Source: Sulfuritalea sp.
GTDB taxonomy: Bacteria > Pseudomonadota > Gammaproteobacteria > Burkholderiales > Rhodocyclaceae
Reading direction: 5' to 3'
Assembly: GCA_022843505.1 (NCBI GenBank)
Contig: JALHNN010000238.1
Span: 1 to 5,045 of the forward strand
DNA length: 5,045 nucleotides
The notes under the pieces are model-generated. The model did no database searches and was not told the origin of the DNA. It was given only the letters and a program-made list of their open reading frames with translations. Each line of letters starts with the position of its first letter. The first letter of the stretch is position 1. This document shows positions 1 to 5,045 of the stretch, piece after piece. The position numbers and the translations under genes were made by a program.

Positions 1-137
1 TCGGCGAGCGATTCGAGATTGCCGGCATAAGTCAGCTTGTCGACGTTGAGTACGCGCCAACCGCTCTCGGCGATAAGCTGGCGCACGAGTGCCGAGCCGA
101 TGAAGCCGGCACCGCCGGTGACAAGGAGGGTTTTCAT
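1..137 (-). CDS. rfbB: dTDP-glucose 4,6-dehydratase, N-terminal part (runs off the left edge)
   Basis: This is the first 45 codons of a minus-strand gene that continues beyond position 1. The enzyme converts dTDP-glucose to dTDP-4-keto-6-deoxyglucose with a tightly bound NAD+, an early step of dTDP-rhamnose and related sugar synthesis for surface polysaccharide, in the cytoplasm. Visible are the Rossmann beta strand and glycine motif TGGAGFIGS (residues 7-15) and, after helix A, the end of strand 2 with Asp33 for the adenosine ribose. The segment VDKLTYAGNLESL (residues 32-44) is very characteristic of RfbB/RmlB within the short-chain dehydrogenase/reductase superfamily. The start at 137-135 fits because family members begin just before this strand. 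No strong Shine-Dalgarno sequence precedes it; GGGAA lies about 12 bases upstream. The gene diverges from the monooxygenase gene and is probably unrelated to it in function. The catalytic YxxxK region is outside the window. Confidence 0.9.
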   Translation of the reverse strand, partial: MKTLLVTGGAGFIGSALVRQLIAESGWRVLNVDKLTYAGNLESLA

Positions 138-188
138 GGATGATTCGGGTTCCCGCAGGCAGACGGGTGGCAGTGCGAACGGAGCGTT

Positions 189-194
189 ATTCTA
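189..194 (-). promoter_or_regulatory. Candidate -10 element of the rfbB promoter
   Basis: Read on the minus strand this is TAGAAT, one base from the sigma70 -10 consensus. It would start transcription near position 182, giving a leader of about 45 bases before the rfbB start codon. The -35 position 17 bases upstream reads CAGGAC (217-212), a poor match, so activity may be weak or depend on an activator. The assignment rests on the -10 match and its position in the divergent intergenic region. Confidence 0.35.
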
Positions 195-257
195 TTCCAA
201 GGGCCATTCGCGTCCTGCCGGCGGGCCGCTGCCTTCGGCTTGCGTCGCGAGCGCCAC

Positions 258-285
258 TTGACGAACGATAGTTTAGATATAAAAT
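258..285 (+). promoter_or_regulatory. Sigma70-type promoter for the monooxygenase/reductase gene
   Basis: TTGACG (258-263) and TAAAAT (280-285) are each one base from consensus and separated by 16 bp. This predicts a transcription start near 292 and a leader of about 33 bases to the ATG at 325. The box lies in an AT-rich stretch (about 268-290) that stands out from the GC-rich surroundings. This is the best promoter in the window and probably drives the monooxygenase and the Rid gene together. Confidence 0.65.
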
Positions 286-286
286 A
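269..286. promoter_or_regulatory. Imperfect 18-bp palindrome over the -10 box, possible operator
   Basis: TAGTTTAGATATAAAATA has dyad symmetry centred between 277 and 278, with 7 of 9 base pairs matching. It covers the spacer end and the -10 box of the promoter at 258-285, where a repressor would block RNA polymerase. Catabolic clusters for CoA-activated aromatics are often controlled by MarR- or TetR-type repressors, which bind such sites. The stretch is AT-rich, so some symmetry is expected by chance, and no regulator gene is visible here. Confidence 0.3.
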
Positions 287-312
287 AAACAAACGCGCCT
301 AATTGGCCGGGG

Positions 313-318
313 AAGGAG
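313..318 (+). promoter_or_regulatory. Strong ribosome binding site of the monooxygenase/reductase gene
   Basis: AAGGAG lies six bases before the ATG at 325, within a longer purine run GGGGAAGGAGAA (309-320). The match and spacing are near ideal and fix the start codon. Confidence 0.8.
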
Positions 319-324
319 AACGCA

Positions 325-2628
325 ATGCGCATCGTGTGTCTGGGAGGGGGGCCGGCGGGCTTGTATTTTGCGATCCTCATGAAGCAGGCCAACCCGGCCA
401 GCGAGATCACCGTCCTCGAACGCAACCAGCCCGACAGCACGTTCGGCTGGGGCATCGTCTTCTCCGACAAGACCATGGACGGCTTTCGTGAGGACGATCC
501 GGAGGTCGTCGCCGAGATCGAGCGCAACTTTCATCACTGGGACAATGTCGATGTCTTCTTCAAGGACCGGTGCATTACGTCGGGCGGCCACGGCTTCTGC
601 GGCATCGGCCGGCTCAAGCTGCTGCAGATTTTTCAGGCGCGCGCCCGTGAGCTCGGCGTCATCCTCAAGTTCGAGACCGAGTTCAAGGACCCGGACGACT
701 ATGCCCGCGACTACGACCTGGTGATCGGTTGCGACGGTGTGAATTCGACGACGCGCGGCAAGTACCCCGAGCATTTCAATCCGCGCATCGACGTGCGCAA
801 GTGCCGCTTCATCTGGCTCGGCACCAAGATGAAGCTGGATGCCTTCACCTTCGCCTTCAAGCAGACGGAATGGGGCTGGTTCAACCTCCATGCCTACCAG
901 TTCAACGAGGAGTGGGCCACTTTCATTGTAGAAACGCCGGAGGAAACCTGGCTCAGGGCCGGCCTCGACCGGATGGAACCCGACCAGTCGATCGCCTTCT
1001 GCGAAGGACTGTTTGCCGACATGCTGCACGGCGCCAGGCTGATCTCGAACGCCCGCCATCTGCGCGGATCGGCGGTCTGGATCAAGTTCAATCGCGTGCT
1101 CTGCGAACGCTGGTTCAAGGACAACATCGTGTTGCTGGGCGACGCGGCCCATACGGCGCACTTCACCATCGGCTCCGGTACCAAACTGGCGATGGAGGAT
1201 GCCCGCGCGCTGGTCAAGGTCCTGAACAGCACCGAAGGCGACGTGCCGACGCGCCTGGCGCGCTACCAGTCCGAGCGCGAGATCGAGGCGCTCAAGCTGC
1301 AAAGCGCGGCGCGCAACCGCATGACCTGGTTCGAGCATGTCGATCGCTACGTGCATATGGAGCCCGAGCAGTTCGCCTTTGCCGTGCTCACCGGCAGCCA
1401 GCGGGTCGGGCATGCCAACCAGAAATTGCGCGACCCGGCCTACACAAATGACTTCGACCGCTGGTACGCCGCCCGCTGCGGCGTCGCCACGCCCCCCGGC
1501 CAGAAGGCCGTACCGCCGATGTTCACGCCGTTCCGGCTGCGCGGCATGCACCTGACCAACCGGGTCGTGGTCTCGCCGATGTGCACCTATTCGGCGACCG
1601 ACGGCATGCCGGGTGACTTCCACTTCCAGCATTACACCGCACGCGGCCTTGGCGGCGCCGCGCTGGTGATGACGGAAATGACCTGCACCGCGCCGGATGC
1701 CCGCATCACGCCGGGCTGCGCCGGCATCTGGAACGACGAACAGGCCGCCGCGTGGAGGCGCATCGTGCAATTTGTCCACGCCAACAGCCAGGCCAAGATG
1801 GGGATGCAGATCGGGCATGCCGGACGCAAGGGCTCGACCAAGCTCGCCTGGGATGGCATCGACCAGCCGCTGGATTCCGGCAACTGGCCGCTTATCGCAC
1901 CTTCCGCTCTGCCGTATGTGATGGGCGTGTCCCAGGTCCCGCGCGAGATGACGGTCGCCGACATGGAGGACATCAAAGCCGATTTCGTCGCCGCCACGCG
2001 CCGTGCCGCCAGCGCCGACTTTGACCTCGTGGAATTCCATGCCGCCCATGGTTACCTGATGTCGTCCTTCATCTCGCCGCTAACCAATCAGCGCCGGGAC
2101 GAGTACGGCGGTAGCCTGGAGAATCGTTGTCGCTATCCGCTCGACGTGTTCCAGGCCATGCGCGCCGTCTGGCCGGCGGAGAAGCCCATGTCGGTGCGCA
2201 TCTCCGCCCACGACTGGGTGCCCGGCGGCATCACGCCGGAGAATGCGGTCGAAATTGCCCGCCTGTTCAAGGCGGCCGGGGCCGACATCATCCATGTCTC
2301 GTCCGGCCAGGTCAGCAAGGACGAGGCGCCGATCTACGGGCGCATGTTTCAGGTGCCGTTTTCCGACCAGATCCGCAACGAACTCGATGTGTCGACCATC
2401 GCGGTGGGCAACATCTTCGAAGCCGATCACGTCAACACCATCATCGCCGCCGGTCGTGCCGACCTTTGCGCTTTGGCCCGGCCGCATCTGGCCGATCCGT
2501 CGTGGACCTTGCACGCCGCGGCGGAGCAGGGCGTCAGGGACATCGTCTGGCCCAGGCCTTATCAGGGCGGGAAGGTCCAGTTGGAACGCAATCTCGAGCG
2601 CGCCGCGCAGTTGGCGCTGGTCGCCTGA
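325..2628 (+). CDS. Bifunctional 2-aminobenzoyl-CoA monooxygenase/reductase (salicylyl-CoA 5-hydroxylase/oxidoreductase type)
   Basis: A 767-residue cytoplasmic flavoenzyme made of two fused modules. Residues 1 to about 385 form a group A FAD aromatic hydroxylase: dinucleotide motif GGGPAG (7-12), Glu32 for the FAD ribose, the D137-G138 segment after VIGC, and GDAAHTAHFTIGSGTKLA from 272 that binds FAD. A short linker leads to an Old Yellow Enzyme-like FMN barrel (about 399-750) of the YqjM/XenA class: SPMCTY (417-422; Cys420 and Tyr422), Gln495 then HAGRK (498-502), and HAAHGYL (572-578), whose His572 and His575 match the substrate-binding pair. The family enzyme from Azoarcus evansii (abmA, as I recall) uses NAD(P)H and O2 to hydroxylate 2-aminobenzoyl-CoA at C5, then reduces the ring to a non-aromatic 2-amino-5-oxo-cyclohexenyl-CoA product. 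Homologues are also annotated as salicylyl-CoA 5-hydroxylase, and sequence alone does not settle the substrate. The Rid gene 26 bp downstream favours an amino substrate. Length is typical and both active sites look intact. Confidence 0.88.
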   Translation: MRIVCLGGGPAGLYFAILMKQANPASEITVLERNQPDSTFGWGIVFSDKTMDGFREDDPEVVAEIERNFHHWDNVDVFFKDRCITSGGHGFCGIGRLKLLQIFQARARELGVILKFETEFKDPDDYARDYDLVIGCDGVNSTTRGKYPEHFNPRIDVRKCRFIWLGTKMKLDAFTFAFKQTEWGWFNLHAYQFNEEWATFIVETPEETWLRAGLDRMEPDQSIAFCEGLFADMLHGARLISNARHLRGSAVWIKFNRVLCERWFKDNIVLLGDAAHTAHFTIGSGTKLAMEDARALVKVLNSTEGDVPTRLARYQSEREIEALKLQSAARNRMTWFEHVDRYVHMEPEQFAFAVLTGSQRVGHANQKLRDPAYTNDFDRWYAARCGVATPPGQKAVPPMFTPFRLRGMHLTNRVVVSPMCTYSATDGMPGDFHFQHYTARGLGGAALVMTEMTCTAPDARITPGCAGIWNDEQAAAWRRIVQFVHANSQAKMGMQIGHAGRKGSTKLAWDGIDQPLDSGNWPLIAPSALPYVMGVSQVPREMTVADMEDIKADFVAATRRAASADFDLVEFHAAHGYLMSSFISPLTNQRRDEYGGSLENRCRYPLDVFQAMRAVWPAEKPMSVRISAHDWVPGGITPENAVEIARLFKAAGADIIHVSSGQVSKDEAPIYGRMFQVPFSDQIRNELDVSTIAVGNIFEADHVNTIIAAGRADLCALARPHLADPSWTLHAAAEQGVRDIVWPRPYQGGKVQLERNLERAAQLALVA

Positions 2629-2643
2629 CAGACCGAGACATCG

Positions 2644-2649
2644 AGGGAC
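2644..2649 (+). promoter_or_regulatory. Ribosome binding site of the Rid-family gene
   Basis: GAGGGA ends five bases before the ATG at 2655. It decides the start within a reading frame that stays open far upstream, inside the monooxygenase gene. Confidence 0.6.
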
Positions 2650-2654
2650 GAAAC

Positions 2655-3101
2655 ATGAACAGCGACCCGCAGGCATGTGAGGACGTCGCCGCAGAGCGAA
2701 AATCCGGAAATCGCGTGCTGCAGCCGGCGGGCTGGATGCCGCCCAAGGGCTACTCGAACGGTATCGAGGCGCGCGGCCGCGTGGTGGCCGTGGGCGGCCA
2801 GATCGGCTGGGACAGCCAGTGCCGCTTCCATACCAGCGAGTTCGTCGGCCAGGCGCGCCAGGCGCTGGAAAACATCGTCGCGGTGCTCGCGGAGGCCGGC
2901 GGCCGGCCGGAACACATCATCCGCATGACCTGGTACGTGGTCGACAAGCGTGAATACCTGGCTGCCTGTCCCCGGCTGGGAGCCGTCTATCGCGAGGTGA
3001 TCGGGCGCAATTTCCCGGCCATGACCGCGGTTCAGGTGGCCGGCCTGATGGAGGACGCCGCCCGGGTCGAGATCGAAGCCACCGCCGTGATTCCCGACTG
3101 A
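2655..3101 (+). CDS. Rid-family (YjgF/YER057c/UK114) protein without the canonical catalytic arginine
   Basis: A 148-residue cytoplasmic protein of the Rid fold, expected to be a trimer with active sites between subunits. Archetypal RidA (E. coli, 128 residues) hydrolyses reactive enamines and imines, releasing ammonia. Here the conserved core runs from LQPAGWMPPKGYSNG (about 22-36) through GGQIGWD (47-53), the QARQALENI helix and MTWYVVDKREYL to VEIEATAV near the C-terminus. Glu139 aligns with E. coli Glu120, but the position of E. coli Arg105 is Met123 (FPAMT instead of FPARS), so ordinary imine deamination cannot be assumed. About 20 extra residues precede the core. The upstream frame is open, but GAGGGA five bases before the ATG supports this start. 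The gene lies 26 bp behind the monooxygenase/reductase, probably in one transcript, and a role in handling its amino-cyclohexenyl product, or sensing or binding an intermediate, is inference. Confidence 0.88.
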   Translation: MNSDPQACEDVAAERKSGNRVLQPAGWMPPKGYSNGIEARGRVVAVGGQIGWDSQCRFHTSEFVGQARQALENIVAVLAEAGGRPEHIIRMTWYVVDKREYLAACPRLGAVYREVIGRNFPAMTAVQVAGLMEDAARVEIEATAVIPD

Positions 3102-3106
3102 GTGCC

Positions 3107-3121
3107 GACGCGGGCAGCGTC
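3107..3121 (+). other. Short hairpin after the Rid gene
   Basis: GACGC (3107-3111) and GCGTC (3117-3121) can pair around a five-base loop just after the Rid stop codon. No T-run follows, so it is not a convincing intrinsic terminator. It might slow or protect the 3' end, or mean nothing in such GC-rich DNA. Confidence 0.2.
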
Positions 3122-3145
3122 CCGGGCAGGAGCCACCGCGGGCGC

Positions 3146-3151
3146 TAAAAT
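3146..3151 (+). promoter_or_regulatory. Candidate -10 element for a leaderless alpha/beta hydrolase transcript
   Basis: TAAAAT stands out in very GC-rich sequence. Transcription would start about seven bases downstream, at or next to the A of the ATG at 3158, giving a leaderless or nearly leaderless mRNA. This fits the absence of a Shine-Dalgarno sequence at proper distance: the nearest, AGGAG at 3128-3132, is 25 bases from the ATG. The -35 region 17 bp upstream (CGGGCA, 3123-3128) is poor. Confidence 0.45.
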
Positions 3152-3157
3152 GCGCGA

Positions 3158-4027
3158 ATGAAACGCTGCCGCTCCGAATTCCTCGCTATCCGCGGACGTC
3201 GCCTGCATGTGCGCATCTGGGGCGCCGACGACGCGCCGCAACTCGTCCTGCTCCACGGCTGGTGCGACGTGTCCGCCTCCTGGCAGTTCATGGTCGATGC
3301 CCTCAAGGGCGATTGGCGGATCATTGCCCCCGACTGGCGCGGCTTCGGCCTGTCGCAATGGAACAACGATGTCTACTGGTTTCCCGACTACGTTGCCGAC
3401 CTCGACGCGCTGCTCCTGCATTACTCGCCCGCCGAGCCTGTCCGGCTGGTCGGCCACAGTCTCGGCGGTAATGCCGCCTGCATCTATGCCGGCATCCGGC
3501 CCGAGCGCATCGCGCGCCTGGTCAACCTCGAAGGCCTGGGGCTGCGCCGCCACCAGCCCGACGAAGCAACCGAGCGCTACGCCAACTGGCTTGACCAGCT
3601 GCGGGATACGCCCAGTTTTCGTTCCTACCCCGATCGCAAGGCATTTGCCGCCAGGCTGCAAAAGGAGAATCCGCGCCTGTCCGCCGACAAGGCCGCTTAT
3701 CTGGCCGCGCACCTGGGCGAAGACGACGGAGCCGGCGGCATCCGCCTGGCGGCCGATCCCTTCCATCGCTGGGTGAATCCGATCATCTACCGGGTCGAGG
3801 AAACCATGGCGCACTGGCGGCGGGTGACGGCGCCGGTGCTGTGGGTAACCGCGCCTGACTCGTTCGTCTTCAAGCAGCTGTTTGCCGTCGATTCCGACGA
3901 GTACCGGGCCCGGATCGCCTGCTTCAAGGACATTCGCGAAGTTCGGGTCGAGGACTCGGGACACAACATGCATCACGATCAACCTGCGGAAATTGCACGA
4001 CTGATCGAGGAGTTTCTTGTCCCATGA
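3158..4027 (+). CDS. Alpha/beta hydrolase, substrate unknown
   Basis: A 289-residue single-domain alpha/beta hydrolase with no signal peptide or membrane segment. The order of motifs is standard: oxyanion-hole LLHGW (31-35), the strand and turn PDWRGFGLS, the nucleophile elbow GHSLGG (99-104) with Ser101, a helical cap (about 125-220), the likely acid Asp234 in VTAPDS, and the catalytic His269 in DSGHNMHHDQP. The triad is therefore complete. The family includes esterases, lipases, haloalkane dehalogenases and C-C bond hydrolases, and nothing here picks one. An ATG at 3150 opens only a three-codon frame (Met-Arg-Glu-stop) whose stop overlaps this start, so 3158 is the supported start. Its stop overlaps the next ATG by four bases, pointing to translational coupling with the PHP gene and to membership of the housekeeping block rather than the catabolic pair. 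Confidence 0.85.
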   Translation: MKRCRSEFLAIRGRRLHVRIWGADDAPQLVLLHGWCDVSASWQFMVDALKGDWRIIAPDWRGFGLSQWNNDVYWFPDYVADLDALLLHYSPAEPVRLVGHSLGGNAACIYAGIRPERIARLVNLEGLGLRRHQPDEATERYANWLDQLRDTPSFRSYPDRKAFAARLQKENPRLSADKAAYLAAHLGEDDGAGGIRLAADPFHRWVNPIIYRVEETMAHWRRVTAPVLWVTAPDSFVFKQLFAVDSDEYRARIACFKDIREVRVEDSGHNMHHDQPAEIARLIEEFLVP

Positions 4028-4863
4028 AAGCCATCAATGCCGACCTGCATTGCCACTCGACGGTATCCGACGGCCTACTGGCGCCCGCCGACGTGGTCCG
4101 GCGCGCCCATGAGAACGGCGTCGAACTGCTCGCGCTGACCGACCACGACGAACTGGGCGGACTTGCCGAAGCGCGCGCCGCGGCGGCCGAGCTTGGCCTG
4201 GGTTTCGTCAATGGTGTCGAGGTTTCGATTTCCTGGGGCGACGACCAGACCGTGCATATCGTCGGCCTGGGCGTCGACCCGGAGCACGCCGGCTTGCGCG
4301 CCGGCCTTGAATCGATCCGCAGCGGGCGCGATTCGCGCGCTGCGCGCATGGCCGCAGAACTGGACAAGGTCGGCATCCATGGCGCCTACGAGGGCGCGCT
4401 GAAGCATGTCGGCAATCCCGCCCTGATCAGCCGCGCGCATTTCGCCCGTTACATCGTCGAGCTCGGACATGCCCGGGACGTCAAGTCCGTTTTCGATCAC
4501 TGGCTGGCCAAGGGCAAGCCCGGTTACGTGAATCACGCCTGGGCCACGCTGGAAGACGGCCTGCGCTGGATACACGACGCCGGCGGCATTGCCGTGATCG
4601 CGCATCCCGGGCGCTACCGGCTCTCCGGCGCGGAGCGCCTGGAGATGTACGGCATGTTTCGCGATCTCGGCGGCCGCGGCATCGAGGTGATCTCCGGCGC
4701 CCACAAGGCCGACGATGTCGCCGAGTTCGCGCACATCGCCCGGAAGTTCGGCTTTCTTGCGTCGCGGGCGTCCGATTTCCACGGGCCCGGAGAGAGCTGG
4801 ATCGACCTCGGCAAGCTGCCGGACTTGCCGGACGATCTGACTCCGGTCTGGACGCATTTCTGA
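4024..4863 (+). CDS. PHP-domain phosphoesterase, YciV/RNase AM (3',5'-nucleoside bisphosphate phosphatase) type
   Basis: A 279-residue cytoplasmic PHP-family metal-dependent phosphoesterase. Metal ligands are visible in order: DLHCHSTVSDG (7-17; His9, His11, Asp16), TDHDE (39-43; Asp40, His41), Glu66 in NGVEVS, His78, His194 in AHPGR (193-197), and the C-terminal SDFHG (250-254; Asp251, His253). The central insertion around PALISRAHFARYIVELG is typical of the subfamily of E. coli YciV (also TrpH, Rnm) and Chromobacterium Cv1693. Members remove the 3'-phosphate from 3',5'-nucleoside bisphosphates such as pAp, and the E. coli protein also trims 5' ends of RNA. The start codon overlaps the hydrolase stop as ATGA, so coupling probably replaces a strong own ribosome site. 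A YciO-family gene follows, the same neighbour as in E. coli, which supports the subfamily call. Confidence 0.87.
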   Translation: MKAINADLHCHSTVSDGLLAPADVVRRAHENGVELLALTDHDELGGLAEARAAAAELGLGFVNGVEVSISWGDDQTVHIVGLGVDPEHAGLRAGLESIRSGRDSRAARMAAELDKVGIHGAYEGALKHVGNPALISRAHFARYIVELGHARDVKSVFDHWLAKGKPGYVNHAWATLEDGLRWIHDAGGIAVIAHPGRYRLSGAERLEMYGMFRDLGGRGIEVISGAHKADDVAEFAHIARKFGFLASRASDFHGPGESWIDLGKLPDLPDDLTPVWTHF

Positions 4864-4869
4864 AGTTGA

Positions 4870-4882
4870 CGCTGTGCCAGCG
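4870..4882 (+). other. Small perfect hairpin between the PHP and YciO-type genes
   Basis: CGCTG (4870-4874) and CAGCG (4878-4882) pair around a three-base loop just after the PHP stop. No T-run follows, so I do not call it a terminator. The rest of the 98-bp gap contains only the TAGAAT box. Confidence 0.2.
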
Positions 4883-4915
4883 GAAACTCGCAGCGCCGGA
4901 CGCCCCGGTCGCCGC

Positions 4916-4921
4916 TAGAAT
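4916..4921 (+). promoter_or_regulatory. Candidate -10 element for the YciO-type gene
   Basis: TAGAAT, one mismatch from the -10 consensus, lies in an otherwise GC-rich gap. It predicts transcription starting near 4928 and a leader of about 34 bases. The sequence 17 bp upstream (GCGCCG, 4893-4898) is not a -35 match. TTGACG at 4866-4871 is 44 bases away, too far to pair with it. Confidence 0.4.
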
Positions 4922-4961
4922 TCGCGTCCCCGATCCACGACACCTGATTCCCGATCCCTGA

Positions 4962-5045
4962 ATGGCCCAGCTGTTCCAGATCCATCCCGAGCATCCGCAG
5001 CCCCGTCTCATCAAGCAGGCCGCAGAGATTGCGCGTAGTGGCGGC
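4962..5045 (+). CDS. yciO: YciO/Sua5/YrdC-family protein (threonylcarbamoyl-AMP synthase-like), N-terminal part
   Basis: The first 28 codons of a gene that runs off the right edge. The N-terminus MAQLFQIHPEHPQPRLIKQA, followed by a helix ending in RSGG, closely resembles E. coli YciO, which starts with FF.IHP.NPQ.RLI.QA before its nucleotide-binding fold. Related TsaC/Sua5 proteins make threonylcarbamoyl-AMP for the tRNA modification t6A; the exact role of YciO itself is less certain. A TGA lies directly in frame before the ATG (4959-4961), so this ATG is the earliest possible start. No clear Shine-Dalgarno sequence precedes it. The gene follows a YciV-like PHP gene, as in E. coli. The catalytic core is outside the window. 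Confidence 0.78.
   Translation, partial: MAQLFQIHPEHPQPRLIKQAAEIARSGG

Noticed and set aside
37..261. A 74-codon plus-strand open frame over the rfbB start and the divergent intergenic region
   Set aside because: It overlaps the RfbB N-terminus in antisense, has no ribosome site and no recognisable protein features.
187..2049. A 620-codon open frame on the minus strand opposite the monooxygenase/reductase gene
   Set aside because: It has no recognisable domain, its translation is rich in Arg, Gly, Ala, His and Asp as expected from the antisense of GC-rich coding DNA, and it lies across an unambiguous two-domain enzyme gene.
2127..3101. Longer version of the Rid gene starting inside the monooxygenase/reductase gene
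   Set aside because: The first 176 codons are an out-of-frame reading of the OYE domain. Rid homology begins only after 2655, where an ATG with a ribosome site is present.
3104..3127. Intrinsic terminator after the Rid gene
   Set aside because: GC-rich pairing is possible (TGCC with GGCA around GACGC/GCGTC), but the stem is interrupted and no T-run follows.
3032..3982. A 316-codon minus-strand open frame opposite the alpha/beta hydrolase gene
   Set aside because: Antisense shadow of a gene with a full catalytic triad; no motif or ribosome site supports it.
4075..4857. A 260-codon minus-strand open frame opposite the PHP gene
   Set aside because: Antisense shadow of a gene with all PHP metal ligands in place; no family resemblance seen.
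4866..4871. TTGACG as a -35 box for the YciO-type gene
   Set aside because: No -10-like hexamer occurs 15-19 bp downstream; the TAGAAT box is 44 bases away.

Overview
The window is GC-rich and gene-dense, with short intergenic gaps, ATGA overlaps and SD-type ribosome sites. Protein flavour and gene order suggest a betaproteobacterium, most likely Rhodocyclales-like (Azoarcus, Aromatoleum, Thauera and relatives). That placement is inference from family resemblance, not from a marker gene.

Left edge (1-137, minus strand): the first 45 codons of dTDP-glucose 4,6-dehydratase (rfbB), a nucleotide-sugar gene reading out of the window. A 187-bp divergent intergenic region follows. It holds a probable minus-strand -10 for rfbB and a good sigma70 promoter (TTGACG-16-TAAAAT), in a short AT-rich island with an imperfect 18-bp palindrome, for the rightward genes.

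Catabolic pair (325-3101, plus strand): a 767-residue fusion of an FAD aromatic hydroxylase to an Old Yellow Enzyme-type reductase, followed 26 bp later by a Rid (YjgF/UK114) protein. The fusion has the architecture of 2-aminobenzoyl-CoA monooxygenase/reductase, also annotated as salicylyl-CoA 5-hydroxylase/oxidoreductase. This enzyme dearomatises or hydroxylates an ortho-substituted benzoyl-CoA. The Rid protein could act on enamine or imine intermediates of an amino substrate, but it has Met where archetypal RidA has its key Arg. No CoA ligase, beta-oxidation gene or regulator of this pathway lies in the window.

Housekeeping block (3158 to the right edge, plus strand): an alpha/beta hydrolase, a PHP-domain phosphoesterase of the YciV/RNase AM type joined to it by a 4-nt ATGA overlap, and the first 28 codons of a YciO/Sua5-family protein. 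The last two are also neighbours in E. coli. A TAAAAT box sits so close to the hydrolase start that a leaderless transcript is plausible.

I see no RNA genes, mobile elements, CRISPR arrays or long repeats. The clearest points for a second look are the Arg-less Rid protein beside the monooxygenase/reductase, the isolation of this pair from the rest of its pathway, and the promoter arrangements.
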